Shown here: positions 16,181 to 25,865 of the stretch, piece by piece
How positions within the stretch are numbered: the first letter of the stretch is position 1
Layout: each line of letters begins with the position of its first letter
DNA from: Thalassovita autumnalis
GTDB lineage: Bacteria; Pseudomonadota; Alphaproteobacteria; Rhodobacterales; Rhodobacteraceae
DNA: 64,000 nt
Direction: 5' to 3'
NCBI RefSeq assembly: GCF_001458255.1
Contig: NZ_CYSB01000025.1
Location: 310,001-374,000, forward strand
Program-made: the position numbers and the translations under genes
Notes under the pieces: generated by a model
The model's database searches: none
Told to the model about the DNA's origin: nothing
What the model saw: only the letters and a program-made list of their open reading frames with translations

Positions 16181-17698
16181 ATGCAAGCACTCTTTGATCA
16201 AAGCGCCTTTGCGCCCTGCCCGACGCCCTTCAATCTTGCCGCCCATGTTCTGGCTGCGGCAGACGACCACGCAGATAAAATCGCCCTCGCGGTTCTGTCC
16301 GCCACCGGCGCCGAAGAGTGGAGCTATGCGCAGCTGAAACAGGCGGTTCTCGGCACAGGCACCGGCCTGCTGCAACGTGGCTATAAACCCGGTGACATCC
16401 TGCTGATGCGGCTGGGCAATACGGTGGATTTCCCGATCGCCTATCTGGGGGCCATAGCTGTCGGGCTGATCCCGGTGCCGACCTCGTCAATGCTGACGGA
16501 GGCTGAGGTTGCCAAGATGATCGCCCAGCTGTCGCCCCGTGCGGTGTTGCGGGATCCTGAAGTGGCCTGCCCCGCAGGTGTTGAAACCGTCACTACAGCT
16601 GATCTGGCCGCGATGCGCAACCTACCGCAGGCCGCTTATGAAATGGGGGATCCCAATCGGCTGGCCTATATCATCTACACCTCAGGCACCTCAGGCACGC
16701 CGCGTGCAGTGATGCACGCCCATCGCGCGATCTGGGCGCGGCAGATGATGCATCAGGGCTGGTACGGGCTGCAGCCCACAGACCGGCTGTTACACGCTGG
16801 CGCCTTCAACTGGACCTTTACACTGGGCACCGGGTTGATGGATCCATGGTCCGTCGGCGCCACCGCGCTGATCCCCGCCGAAGGTGTGGCGATGGATCAC
16901 CTGCCGCACCTGTTGAAACAACATGACGCCACGCTTTTTGCCGCTGCGCCAGGGGTTTATCGCAAGATATTGCAGTCCCAGGACCAGTTGGATCTGCCCA
17001 CACTGCGACATGGTCTGGCGGCTGGGGAAAAACTGTCCGAGGCCATTCGCGCCGCCTGGGCAAGTGCGACCGGGGGCAAGGCGATTTACGAAGCCTACGG
17101 CATGTCAGAATGTTCGACCTTCATCTCCTCCAGCCCCGATCACCCGGCAACGGACGGTGCCCTGGGCCAGCCGCAAACCGGTCGCCGGATTGCGCTACGG
17201 AATGAGGATGGCACCGTAAACGTCGGGGAAGAAGGCGAAATCTGCGTTCACGAAACGGACCCCGGCCTGATGCTCGGCTATTTCGGCGCCGAAGACGCCA
17301 CAAAGGCGCGGTTCCGCGACGGCTGGTTCCTGACCGGCGATCACGGCGTGATGCGTGCGGATGGTCAGATCGATTATGCAGGTCGTGGCGATGACATGAT
17401 GAATGCGGGCGGCTATCGCGTTTCCCCGCTAGAGGTTGAAGCCGCCCTGTCAGGCCTGCCCGGCGTCACTGCACTGGGCGTCACAGACGTTGAGGTCAAG
17501 GCCGACACCAAGCTAATCGTGGCCTTTTACAGCAGCCCGGAACCCATTGATAAAGCGTTTCTTTCCGATTTTGCCTCGGAACGGCTGGCGCGCTACAAAC
17601 AACCGCGCGACTGGGTGCACCTGCCAGTGCTGCCGACCAATCCAAACGGCAAACTGTCGCGTAAGGCCCTGAAATCGCTCTATCCCGTCAAGGCATGA
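16181..17698 (+). CDS. AMP-dependent acyl/aryl-CoA ligase (class I adenylate-forming)
   Basis: 505 residues with all the core motifs: P-loop YTSGTSGTPRAVMHAHR, YGMSECS, DGWFLTGDHG, GRGDDMMNAGGYRVSPLEVE and the catalytic Lys in NPNGKLSRKAL. It activates a carboxylic acid with ATP and transfers it to CoA. The overall layout resembles benzoate/4-chlorobenzoate-CoA ligases, but the acid is not determinable here. ATG 16181 has GGGGAT just before it; the longer open frame upstream overlaps the divergent regulator and is not used. Probably controlled by that XRE-cupin regulator. Confidence 0.85.
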   Translation: MQALFDQSAFAPCPTPFNLAAHVLAAADDHADKIALAVLSATGAEEWSYAQLKQAVLGTGTGLLQRGYKPGDILLMRLGNTVDFPIAYLGAIAVGLIPVPTSSMLTEAEVAKMIAQLSPRAVLRDPEVACPAGVETVTTADLAAMRNLPQAAYEMGDPNRLAYIIYTSGTSGTPRAVMHAHRAIWARQMMHQGWYGLQPTDRLLHAGAFNWTFTLGTGLMDPWSVGATALIPAEGVAMDHLPHLLKQHDATLFAAAPGVYRKILQSQDQLDLPTLRHGLAAGEKLSEAIRAAWASATGGKAIYEAYGMSECSTFISSSPDHPATDGALGQPQTGRRIALRNEDGTVNVGEEGEICVHETDPGLMLGYFGAEDATKARFRDGWFLTGDHGVMRADGQIDYAGRGDDMMNAGGYRVSPLEVEAALSGLPGVTALGVTDVEVKADTKLIVAFYSSPEPIDKAFLSDFASERLARYKQPRDWVHLPVLPTNPNGKLSRKALKSLYPVKA

Positions 17699-17799
17699 CC
17701 GCGGTTTCGCAAATAAGTGAAGTCCACTGTGCAGTTCTGCATCTTTCCTTTTTGAACGAAACCGTTTAGGCACAGCGATCTTCTATAGGAGCGCGCGCA

Positions 17800-18513
17800 A
17801 TGGACGGTTTGGATACAATGGAACAGGCAGTGAAACTGGACATCCTGTCGGATCCGATCTGCCCGTGGTGCTACATTGGCAAGACCTATCTGGACCGCGC
17901 CTTGGAACAGCGCCCCGGCCATCCCTTCGTGATCGAATGGCATCCGTTTCAGCTGAACCCGGATATGCCCGTCGCTGGCATGGACCGCCGCACCTATCTG
18001 GAGACCAAGTTTGGTGGCAAAGAGGCTGCGGTGAAGGCCTATATGCCGGTGCAGCAGCATGCGGATCAGGCCGGGCTGAAGGTGAACCTTGAAGGGATCA
18101 AGGTGACCCCCAACACGCTGAAGGCCCATCGCTTGATCCATTGGGCCGGGCTGGAGGGCAAGCAAACCGCCGTGGTTTCAGCCCTGTTCAAAGCCTATTT
18201 TGTCGATGGCCGTGACATTGGCGATACCGACACGCTGGCCGATATCGCCGATAGTGCGGGTCTCGATGCCTCCGTGGTGCGCAAACTGCTGGAGGGTGAG
18301 GCCGATGCCGCTGAAATCCAGCAGCGCGATCAGGCGGCTCGGCAGATGGGTGTCGGTTCGGTCCCGACCTTCATCGTGGCCAGTCAGCATGCCGTGCCCG
18401 GTGCGCAGTCGACTGAAATGTGGCTGAAGGTCATCGATGAAATCATCGAAAACCATGCGCAAGCCGCAGCGGTGGACAAGACCGACGAAGAGGCCGAGCC
18501 GCCAAGCGCCTAA
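17800..18513 (+). CDS. DsbA/FrnE-family oxidoreductase
   Basis: 237 residues. Thioredoxin fold with an N-terminal CPWC active site (SDPICPWCYIGKTYLDRAL) and the cis-Pro segment GVGSVPTFIV near residue 185. It lacks a signal peptide, as in the cytoplasmic FrnE-like group related to 2-hydroxychromene-2-carboxylate isomerase and polyketide-modifying proteins, rather than periplasmic DsbA. AGGAG precedes the ATG by 8 bases. The partner protein is unknown. The 3' end is acidic (KTDEEAEPP). Confidence 0.88.
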   Translation: MDGLDTMEQAVKLDILSDPICPWCYIGKTYLDRALEQRPGHPFVIEWHPFQLNPDMPVAGMDRRTYLETKFGGKEAAVKAYMPVQQHADQAGLKVNLEGIKVTPNTLKAHRLIHWAGLEGKQTAVVSALFKAYFVDGRDIGDTDTLADIADSAGLDASVVRKLLEGEADAAEIQQRDQAARQMGVGSVPTFIVASQHAVPGAQSTEMWLKVIDEIIENHAQAAAVDKTDEEAEPPSA

Positions 18514-18692
18514 GGCAACACCAGCGGGCTGTTTCGTCAACTTCGGCGACACCTTGCCTACTGCATGAATACCGTATTTAGCGCGTATAGCGGTCCTGCC
18601 ACTGTCGCGCTACCCTCATAAGTGCTCCGCGATTACGGGGCCATGTCTCGGGTCACATTTCTGGCCCAAGCAAACCCAGTGAAAGTAGACCG

Positions 18693-19928
18693 ATGTCTGA
18701 ACCCACCCGCCTCTCCCGCGTGGAGTTTGTCGCCCTCTTGGCGATGCTATTTGCCACGATCGCCTTTTCGATCGATTCCATGCTGCCCGCCCTGCCCGAG
18801 ATTGGCCGCGCCCTCAGCCCGGATGACATGAACCAGGCGCAGCTGGTGCTGACCTCCTTTGTTTTTGGTATGGGCATCGGCACCTTCTTTACCGGCCCGC
18901 TGTCTGACAGTTTTGGCCGCAAGAAGGTCATCGTGATTGGCGCCGCGCTTTATATCGCGGCCTCGGTCGTGGCGCTGCTGACCCAAGGGATGGAGATGCT
19001 GCTGATCGCCCGCGTCCTGCAGGGCCTGGGTGCGGCGGCCCCGCGTGTTGTTGGGCTGGCTATTGTGCGTGACCTTTATTCGGGCCGCGATATGGCGCGC
19101 ATCATGAGCTTTGCGATGATGGTCTTCACGCTGGTGCCGGCCGTTGCGCCGCTGCTGGGCGCTGGGGTGATCAGCCTTGTTGGGTGGCGCGGTATCTTCG
19201 GCTCGTTCATCATCTTCTCGGTGTTTTCTGTGGGCTGGCTGATGCTGCGCCAGCCGGAATCCCTACCCGTTGAAAACCGCCGCCCCTTTAAGGTCGGCAA
19301 GATCGGCAGCGCCATCAAAGAGATGTTTGCCCACCCCACGGTGCGCCTGTCGATTGCGACGCAGACCTTGTGTTTTGCCACGCTCTTCATGTCGATCAGC
19401 CTGATCCAGCCGATCTTTGACGATGTGTTTGACCGCGCCGCCAGCTTCCCCTTCTGGTTTGCGGTTGTGGCGCTGGTGTCGGGCACCGCCAGCCTGTTGA
19501 ACGCGGCGATGGTGATGCGCTTTGGTATGCGCCGAATGATCACCGTGGCTGTGGCCATGCAGGTTGTTGCCGCCTCCGCCATGTCGCTGGCCTGGATGAG
19601 TTTTGGCCTCAATGGTCTGCCGGGGGATGCGATGTTCTATGTCTTCGTGATCTGGATCACCTCAGTCTTCTTCAACGCGGGCCTGACCCTTGGCAACCTC
19701 AACGCCATCACAATGGAACCCATGGGCCATATCGCGGGCACCGCCGCCTCGGTCTCGGGCGGGGTGGCGACGGTGATCTCCGCCGCCATCGCAGCCCCTG
19801 TGGGCCTGACCTTCAACGGCACACCTTTGCCGCTAACCATCGGGGTGACCATCGCCATGGTTGCAGCACTTTTTGTGATGCTTTGGATGCAGCGTCTTGA
19901 AACCCGCGCGGCAGTGGCTGCGCAATAA
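18693..19928 (+). CDS. MFS multidrug efflux transporter, Bcr/CflA type
   Basis: 411 residues with 12 predicted membrane helices. It has the MFS motif A (GPLSDSFGRKKVIV), the helix-4 RVLQGLGAAAPRVVGLAIVRD typical of Bcr/CflA drug/H+ antiporters, and the SIDSMLPALPEI start of the family. Likely exports drugs or metabolites such as sulfonamides, bicyclomycin or cysteine; the substrate cannot be told. No regulator gene adjoins. Stands alone between dsbA-like and icd genes. Confidence 0.88.
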   Translation: MSEPTRLSRVEFVALLAMLFATIAFSIDSMLPALPEIGRALSPDDMNQAQLVLTSFVFGMGIGTFFTGPLSDSFGRKKVIVIGAALYIAASVVALLTQGMEMLLIARVLQGLGAAAPRVVGLAIVRDLYSGRDMARIMSFAMMVFTLVPAVAPLLGAGVISLVGWRGIFGSFIIFSVFSVGWLMLRQPESLPVENRRPFKVGKIGSAIKEMFAHPTVRLSIATQTLCFATLFMSISLIQPIFDDVFDRAASFPFWFAVVALVSGTASLLNAAMVMRFGMRRMITVAVAMQVVAASAMSLAWMSFGLNGLPGDAMFYVFVIWITSVFFNAGLTLGNLNAITMEPMGHIAGTAASVSGGVATVISAAIAAPVGLTFNGTPLPLTIGVTIAMVAALFVMLWMQRLETRAAVAAQ

Positions 19929-19971
19929 GGGGTTTTCGGCACTGAGGGATTTACGGTCAAAGGTATTGCGC

Positions 19972-19993
19972 GCGGTATACCATCGCATACCGC
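19972..19993. promoter_or_regulatory. Inverted repeat upstream of icd (possible operator)
   Basis: GCGGTAT (19972-19978) and ATACCGC (19987-19993) form a perfect inverted repeat about 80 bp before icd. An 8-bp palindrome GGTATACC (19974-19981) is embedded in it. GGTATACC cores resemble operators of FadR-subfamily GntR regulators, but the regulator is unknown. Confidence 0.35.
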
Positions 19994-20068
19994 AATTGCC
20001 TTTGCCGTAGATTTCCTGTATTAAGGCGTCAGAATATCGCACTCATATAGGTACGAAAGACTCCTCTT

Positions 20069-21283
20069 ATGTCGAAAATCAAGGTTGAAAACCCCATCGT
20101 CGAAATGGACGGCGATGAAATGACCCGCATCATGTGGCAGTTCATCAAGGATAAATTGATCCTGCCCTATCTGGATGTGGACTTGCTCTATTACGATCTG
20201 GGCATCGAAGAGCGTGACCGCACCGAAGATCAGATCACCATCGATGCGGCGGAAAAAACCAAAGAAGTAGGCGTTGCCGTCAAATGTGCCACCATCACGC
20301 CGGACGAAGCCCGGGTTGAGGAATTTGGCCTCAAGAAGATGTGGCGCAGCCCCAATGGCACCATCCGCAACATTCTGGGTGGCGTGGTGTTCCGTCAGCC
20401 GATCATCTGTCAGAACGTGCCGCGTCTGGTGCCTGGCTGGACCTCGCCCATCGTGGTGGGCCGTCATGCCTTTGGTGATCAGTACAAGGCCACCGATTTC
20501 CATTTCCCCTCGGCCGGTAAGCTGACCATGAAATGGGAAGGCGCCAATGGTGAGGTGATCGAACGTGAAGTCTATGATGCGCCGGACGCCGGTGTCTACA
20601 TGGGCATGTACAACCAGGATGAAAGCATCCGCGATTTCGCCCGCGCCTCGCTGAACTACGGCCTGAACGTCGGCTGGCCGGTTTACCTGTCGACCAAGAA
20701 CACCATCCTGAAAGCCTATGACGGCCGGTTCAAAGACCTCTTCCAGGAGATCTATGAGACCGAGTTTGCGGATAAGTTCAAAGACGCCGGCATCTGGTAC
20801 GAACACCGCTTGATCGACGATATGGTCGCCTGCGCGCTGAAATGGAACGGCAAGTTTGTCTGGGCCTGTAAGAACTATGACGGCGATGTGCAGTCCGACA
20901 CGGTTGCCCAGGGCTTTGGCTCGCTGGGCATGATGGCCAGCCAGTTGATGACCCCGGATGGCAAGATTGTCGAATCCGAGGCCGCGCATGGCACCGTGAC
21001 CCGTCACTATCGCCAGCACCAGGAAGGTAAATCGACCTCGACCAACTCGATCGCGTCGATCTACGCCTGGACCGGCGCACTGAAGCACCGCGCCAAACTG
21101 GACGACAACGCTCAGCTGAAACGGTTTGCCGAAACGCTGGAAAAGGTCATCATCGACACCGTTGAATCCGGCCACATGACCAAAGACCTGGCGCTGCTGG
21201 TTGGCCCCGATCAGGGCTGGCTGACCACCATGGGCTTCCTTGAGAAGATTGACGAAAACCTGAACAAGGCGCTGGTTGGCTAA
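20069..21283 (+). CDS. icd: NADP-dependent isocitrate dehydrogenase
   Basis: 404 residues of the dimeric eukaryote-like NADP-IDH class common in alphaproteobacteria: [19 protein letters not shown] at the N-terminus, [12 protein letters not shown], the metal-binding [20 protein letters not shown] and [14 protein letters not shown]. It oxidatively decarboxylates isocitrate to 2-oxoglutarate in the TCA cycle, making NADPH and the carbon skeleton for ammonium assimilation. No clear ribosome site precedes the ATG. Followed by a terminator. Confidence 0.97.
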   Translation: MSKIKVENPIVEMDGDEMTRIMWQFIKDKLILPYLDVDLLYYDLGIEERDRTEDQITIDAAEKTKEVGVAVKCATITPDEARVEEFGLKKMWRSPNGTIRNILGGVVFRQPIICQNVPRLVPGWTSPIVVGRHAFGDQYKATDFHFPSAGKLTMKWEGANGEVIEREVYDAPDAGVYMGMYNQDESIRDFARASLNYGLNVGWPVYLSTKNTILKAYDGRFKDLFQEIYETEFADKFKDAGIWYEHRLIDDMVACALKWNGKFVWACKNYDGDVQSDTVAQGFGSLGMMASQLMTPDGKIVESEAAHGTVTRHYRQHQEGKSTSTNSIASIYAWTGALKHRAKLDDNAQLKRFAETLEKVIIDTVESGHMTKDLALLVGPDQGWLTTMGFLEKIDENLNKALVG

Positions 21284-21306
21284 TCCCACCGCACTGAAAA
21301 AATCAG

Positions 21307-21339
21307 AACCTCCGGAGGCATCCCTTCCGGAGGTTTTTT
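21307..21339 (+). terminator. Terminator after icd
   Basis: A perfect 10-bp stem AACCTCCGGA/TCCGGAGGTT is followed by T residues, 24 bases past the icd stop. Confidence 0.92.
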
Positions 21340-21387
21340 CTTGCCTGCCCACTGGATTTTTCTGCAACGCAGCGATAAGGCCGATGT

Positions 21388-22005
21388 ATGGTTGAGAACA
21401 CACAGAAAAACCCGCAGAAACATGGCCTTCTTGCTGATGCACAGGGGCTGATCTTTGGCTCCACCATGGCGTCGTTTGCGATGGTGATGCTGACCCATCT
21501 GGGGCTGGTCACCGGCCAGACGGCGGGTCTGGCGGTACTAATCTCCTATGTCACCGGCTATGGGTTTGGCGTGGTGTTCTTTGTCGTCAACCTGCCGTTT
21601 TATTGGCTGGCGATCCGGCGGATGGGCTGGCGCTTCACGCTCAAGACCTTTACGGCGGTGGCGATGCTGTCGGTGATCTCAACCCTGATGCCTGGCTATG
21701 TGAGCTTTGCGGCGCTGGATCCCATTTTGGGCGCCGTGTTGATCGGCATGTTGTCTGGCGCAGCGCTGCTGGCGCTGTTCCGCCATGGCGCGTCCCTCGG
21801 CGGCGTCGGCATTCTGGCGCTGTATCTTCAGGAAAAAACCGGTTTTCGCGCCGGTTATACGCAGCTGCTGTTTGACCTGGGCGTGTTCACGGCGGCGCTA
21901 TTTGTGATTGACCTTCCGCTGGTTCTCTATTCCCTTCTGGGGGCCTTGGTCATCAACCTGACCATCGCCGTCAACCACCGCAAAGATTGGTATATCGCCA
22001 CCTAA
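21388..22005 (+). CDS. YitT family membrane protein
   Basis: 205 residues with five or six hydrophobic segments. The family features GQTAGLAVLISYVTGYGFGVVFFVVNLPFYWLA and the GASLGGVGILALYLQEKTG block are present. YitT proteins are conserved inner-membrane proteins without a settled function. The stop is 15 bp from the SMR gene start, so the two are likely co-transcribed. Confidence 0.88.
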   Translation: MVENTQKNPQKHGLLADAQGLIFGSTMASFAMVMLTHLGLVTGQTAGLAVLISYVTGYGFGVVFFVVNLPFYWLAIRRMGWRFTLKTFTAVAMLSVISTLMPGYVSFAALDPILGAVLIGMLSGAALLALFRHGASLGGVGILALYLQEKTGFRAGYTQLLFDLGVFTAALFVIDLPLVLYSLLGALVINLTIAVNHRKDWYIAT

Positions 22006-22020
22006 CCGCCGGAGCCGCCC

Positions 22021-22356
22021 ATGCCCAAGACCTATCTGATCCTGCTCCTGGCGGTTGCCGCCGAAACCATCGGCACCTCGGCCCTGCAGGCCAGCCAACA
22101 GTTTTCCAAACTACTGCCGTCGGTTCTGGTGGTGATTGCCTATGGCACCAGCTTCTGGCTGCTGTCGCTAACGCTCAAGACATTGCCTGTGGGTGTGGTC
22201 TATGCGCTCTGGAGTGGGCTAGGCATAGTGTTGATCGCCATCATCGGCTATCTGGTCTTCGGTCAGAAGCTTGACTGGCCCGCGGTGCTGGGGATCGCGA
22301 TGATCCTGGCGGGTATTTTGGTGATCAACCTGTTTTCGAAAACCGCGGGACACTGA
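22021..22356 (+). CDS. Small multidrug resistance (SMR) family transporter
   Basis: 111 residues, four transmembrane helices. The membrane-embedded Glu of the family is in AAETIGTSAL (residue 15), and the YALWSGLGIVLIAIIGYLVFGQ and GIAMILAGILVIN segments are standard. SMR proteins work as dimers, exchanging protons for cationic compounds or guanidinium. Whether it is an EmrE-type drug or a Gdx-type transporter is not resolvable by eye. GGAG seven bases upstream supports the start. Confidence 0.92.
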   Translation: MPKTYLILLLAVAAETIGTSALQASQQFSKLLPSVLVVIAYGTSFWLLSLTLKTLPVGVVYALWSGLGIVLIAIIGYLVFGQKLDWPAVLGIAMILAGILVINLFSKTAGH

Positions 22357-22381
22357 AAGCGCCCCCGTCCAAAAACGACTA

Positions 22382-22399
22382 AGAGGCCATCCGGCCTCT
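22382..22399. terminator. Bidirectional terminator-like hairpin
   Basis: AGAGGCC/GGCCTCT with a 4-base loop lies between the convergent SMR and dehydrogenase genes. On the minus strand a short T-rich run (CGTTTTT) follows a few bases later, making that direction more convincing. Confidence 0.5.
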
Positions 22400-22424
22400 C
22401 AGTACATTCGTATCGGAACCCGTC

Positions 22425-23297
22425 TTACGACAGCGCGCGCAGGCGTTTGATCAGGCTTGAGGTGTCCCAGCGACCACCGCCCAAGGCCTGCACATCCTTG
22501 TAGAACTGATCCACAACCGCGGTGACCGGCAGTGAGGCGCCAATCTCATCCGCGGTGTCCAGACAAATGCCCAGATCCTTGCGCATCCAGTCCACCGCAA
22601 AGCCGTGTTCAAACTCATCATCCGCCATGGTGCCCACACGGTTCACCATCTGCCAGCTGCCCGCAGCCCCACCGCCGATCACTTCGACAACATCGCGTGC
22701 ATCCAGACCAGCCTTTTCGGCAAAGTTCAGACCCTCAGACAGCGCCTGCACCAGACCTGCGATGCAGATCTGGTTGACCATCTTGGTCTTCTGCCCCGCG
22801 CCGCTGTCACCCAGACGTTTGCACAGCTTCGCATAGGCGTCGATCACCGCCTCGGCTTTGTCATAGTCGGCCTGATCGCCGCCACACATCACAACCAGCT
22901 GACCGTTTTCCGCACCGGCCTGACCGCCAGACACCGGCGCATCCACAAAGGCCACGCCCTGCCCCTTGGCCACATCATACAGCTCTGCGGTGACTTTGGC
23001 CGAAACCGTGGTGTGATCCACAAAAATGGTGTTTTCCGCCATACCGGCAAAGGCACCGTCATCGCCCAGACAGACCGAGCGGAGGTCATCGTCATTGCCC
23101 ACACAGGCCATCACAAAATCCGCGCCGTCGGCCGCTTCGCGTGGGGTCACACCCATCGCGCCACCATGCTCTACCACCCAATTTTCCGCTTTTGCGGCGG
23201 TGCGATTGTAAACGGTGACCTCATGACCGGCCTGCACCAGATGGCCCGCCATCGGGTAGCCCATCACGCCTAGGCCGAGAAATGCTACTTTTGCCAT
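22425..23297 (-). CDS. NAD(P)-dependent beta-hydroxyacid dehydrogenase (3-hydroxyisobutyrate dehydrogenase family)
   Basis: 290 residues. Rossmann motif FLGLGVMGYPMAGHL, the substrate loop DAPVSGGQAGAENGQL and the catalytic Lys segment GAGQKTKMVNQ are all family signatures. Members oxidise 3-hydroxyisobutyrate, tartronate semialdehyde or related short hydroxyacids, or reduce succinic semialdehyde. The exact substrate is not visible, and no valine-degradation genes adjoin. GGGGG before the ATG is a strong ribosome site. Confidence 0.88.
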   Translation of the reverse strand: MAKVAFLGLGVMGYPMAGHLVQAGHEVTVYNRTAAKAENWVVEHGGAMGVTPREAADGADFVMACVGNDDDLRSVCLGDDGAFAGMAENTIFVDHTTVSAKVTAELYDVAKGQGVAFVDAPVSGGQAGAENGQLVVMCGGDQADYDKAEAVIDAYAKLCKRLGDSGAGQKTKMVNQICIAGLVQALSEGLNFAEKAGLDARDVVEVIGGGAAGSWQMVNRVGTMADDEFEHGFAVDWMRKDLGICLDTADEIGASLPVTAVVDQFYKDVQALGGGRWDTSSLIKRLRALS

Positions 23298-23377
23298 TTT
23301 TACCCCCTCGGTATTTGTGTTTCTCTTGGTTTGTGGCTAGCTAGCGCGGCAAAGGCAAGAGTGAACAGGACAACACC

Positions 23378-25843
23378 ATGGCATTGATTTTCCGGTGGCT
23401 TATGAGATTGACCGGTGGGATGATCGCGGTGGCGGTGCTGACCATGCTGGGGATCTACTTCCTGGCCTCCCGTTCGCTGCCCGATTACGACAAAACGCTG
23501 CAGGTTTCGGGCCTCTCCGCGCCGCTGGAAATCGTGCGCGACAATGCCAATGTGCCGCATATTCTGGGCGCCAGCGATGCGGATGTGTTCTTTGGCCTGG
23601 GCTATGCCCATGCGCAGGACCGCCTGTGGCAGATGGTGACGCTGCGCCGCACCGTGCAGGGCCGCCTGTCCGAGGTTTTTGGCACCCGCACGGTTGAGAT
23701 TGACACAGTGATGCGCCGGCTTGACCTCTACCCGCTGGCGCAGGCGGCGGTGCGCCATCAGGATGCCCGCACGCAGGTGGCCCTGAAAGCCTACGCCGAC
23801 GGGGTGAACGCGCGCCTGGATGAGATCAACCAGAACGCCCTGGGCCGTGGCGCGCCTGAGATGTTCCTGTTCAACATGCCAATCGCCCCCTGGCAGCCCG
23901 CCGACAGCATCGCCATGGTGAAACTGATGGCGCTGCGACTGACCGGCCAGATTGACACCGAAGTGCTGCGCGCCCGCACCTCGCTCTTGCTGCCTGCGGA
24001 ACGGCTGCTGGACATTCTGCCTGATGCGCCTGGGGCTGGCATTGCCGCGCTGCCCCGCTACGCAGATCTGTTTGATGCCACGCTGCCGCGTTTTACGGCC
24101 TCCACCCCGCTGCCAGAACATCCGCTGTCGCCCTTTAGTCGCGCTGGTTTCTCCGGCGCCTCCAACGCTTGGGCCGCCGCCACCAGCCGCTCCGCCGCGG
24201 GTGGCACACTTCTGGCCAGCGATCCGCATATGGGCTTCACCGCGCCCGGCAGCTGGTATTTGGCCCGGCTGCAGCTGCAACAGGGCGGCGTGATCGGCGC
24301 CACCATCCCGGGCATTCCCGCCGTTTTGTCGGGCCGCTCAGACGTACTGGGCTGGGGCATCACCGCCGCCTATCTGGATGATCAGGACCTTTATGTTGAG
24401 GAACTGAACCCAGAAAATTCCGAAGAATACCGCACGCCCGAGGGCTTCAAGCCCTTCCGCAGCCGCAAATCGATCCTACAGGTCGCCGAAGAGAAACCCG
24501 TGACCCTGACCCTGCGCTGGAGTGATAACGGCCCGGTCCTGCCCGCCAGCTTTAACGACATCGGCACCATCACCCCCAAAGGTCACGTCGCAACGCTGAA
24601 CTGGACTGCGCTGACCGAAGAAGACCGCTCCATCACCGCGGCGATCAATGTCATGTATGCCCGCACCGTGCAGGGCGCGATGGCTGCAGGCGAAGATATG
24701 GTCGCCCCGGCGTTGAATATGGTGCTGGTGGATGAGAGCCAGATCGCCATGAAAACACTGGGCAAAATGCCCCGTCGCCAATCCGGCCACCAAAGTCAGG
24801 GCCGCATGCCCAGTCCCGGCTGGCTGGAAGAAAACCGCTGGCAGGGCAGCCATTCCTATGCCGCCAACCCAGAGTTTGTGAACCCGATCGGCGGCATTGT
24901 CGGCAATACCAACAACAAGACCGTGGATCGCCCCTTCCCACTGCATGTCAGCTTTGACTGGGGCGACACCCAGCGAATCCAGCGCTGGACCCGGCTGATG
25001 CAAAGCCGTCAGGTCCACACCCGCGACAGCTTCATCGAAACCCAGCTGGATACCGTCAGCCCCGCCGCCCGCACCCTGCTGCCGCTGATCGGGGCGGATC
25101 TGTGGTTCACCGGCGCCGCCGCCCCTGATGGCACGCCCGAGAGGCAAAGACAGCGCGCACTGGCGCTCCTGGCCAATTGGAACGGTGAGATGAACGAACA
25201 TATGCCCGAACCGCTGATCTACGCTGCCTGGGTCCGCGCCCTGCAGGAACGTCTGATCCGCGACGATCTGGGCCCGCTGGCCGATCAGTTCAATCAGGTG
25301 GAGCCGCTTTTTATCGAACGTGTATACCGCGACGTTGATGGTGCCAGCATCTGGTGCGACGTGATCCAATCCGCCCCGGTGGAAAGCTGCACCGATATGG
25401 CACGCCTCGCGCTGGATGATGCCCTGCTGTGGATCGAAGAACGCTACGGTCAGGCCTTGGAAAGCCTGCAATGGGGCGAGGCGCATCAGGCCGCCCACGA
25501 CCACCCGGTGCTGGGTGATGTGCCACTGCTGCGCAGTTTCGTGAACATCCGCCAGCCCACCTCGGGCGGTGATCAAACGTTGATGCGCGGCCTGGCCTCC
25601 GGGGATGCGGCTGATCCTTTCCGCAACATTCACGGCGCAGGCTATCGCGGGGTCTACGACTTTGAAGATCCAGACAGTTCGGTTTTCATCACCGCCACCG
25701 GGCAGTCCGGCCACTTCCTGTCACGCTACTATGATGATCTGGGCGAGCTGTGGCGGCGCGGCGAATACATCCCGATGTCGCTGGATCAGGATCTGGCCCG
25801 CGCGGCCGCCGTTGGCGTGACGGTGCTGCGTCCGGTCAACTAG
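23378..25843 (+). CDS. Penicillin acylase family protein
   Basis: 821 residues of the Ntn-hydrolase type. An N-terminal membrane anchor or uncleaved signal (about 10-32), an alpha-chain region with GYAHAQDRLWQM, and the autocatalytic site GAS-N with nucleophile Ser at about 262 (SGASNAWAAA) begin the beta chain; the NPIGGIVGNTNNKTV block follows. These enzymes cleave amide bonds of acylated compounds, including beta-lactams and acyl-homoserine lactones. Substrate here is unknown; quorum-signal quenching is a possibility in a roseobacter. It diverges from the dehydrogenase. Confidence 0.92.
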   Translation: MALIFRWLMRLTGGMIAVAVLTMLGIYFLASRSLPDYDKTLQVSGLSAPLEIVRDNANVPHILGASDADVFFGLGYAHAQDRLWQMVTLRRTVQGRLSEVFGTRTVEIDTVMRRLDLYPLAQAAVRHQDARTQVALKAYADGVNARLDEINQNALGRGAPEMFLFNMPIAPWQPADSIAMVKLMALRLTGQIDTEVLRARTSLLLPAERLLDILPDAPGAGIAALPRYADLFDATLPRFTASTPLPEHPLSPFSRAGFSGASNAWAAATSRSAAGGTLLASDPHMGFTAPGSWYLARLQLQQGGVIGATIPGIPAVLSGRSDVLGWGITAAYLDDQDLYVEELNPENSEEYRTPEGFKPFRSRKSILQVAEEKPVTLTLRWSDNGPVLPASFNDIGTITPKGHVATLNWTALTEEDRSITAAINVMYARTVQGAMAAGEDMVAPALNMVLVDESQIAMKTLGKMPRRQSGHQSQGRMPSPGWLEENRWQGSHSYAANPEFVNPIGGIVGNTNNKTVDRPFPLHVSFDWGDTQRIQRWTRLMQSRQVHTRDSFIETQLDTVSPAARTLLPLIGADLWFTGAAAPDGTPERQRQRALALLANWNGEMNEHMPEPLIYAAWVRALQERLIRDDLGPLADQFNQVEPLFIERVYRDVDGASIWCDVIQSAPVESCTDMARLALDDALLWIEERYGQALESLQWGEAHQAAHDHPVLGDVPLLRSFVNIRQPTSGGDQTLMRGLASGDAADPFRNIHGAGYRGVYDFEDPDSSVFITATGQSGHFLSRYYDDLGELWRRGEYIPMSLDQDLARAAAVGVTVLRPVN

Positions 25844-25865
25844 CTCTGTTTTCGCGGAAGGCTTG

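Noticed and set aside
20021-21442. 473-codon antisense frame across icd
   Set aside because: Wholly opposite icd, no recognisable domain, composition typical of an antisense shadow.
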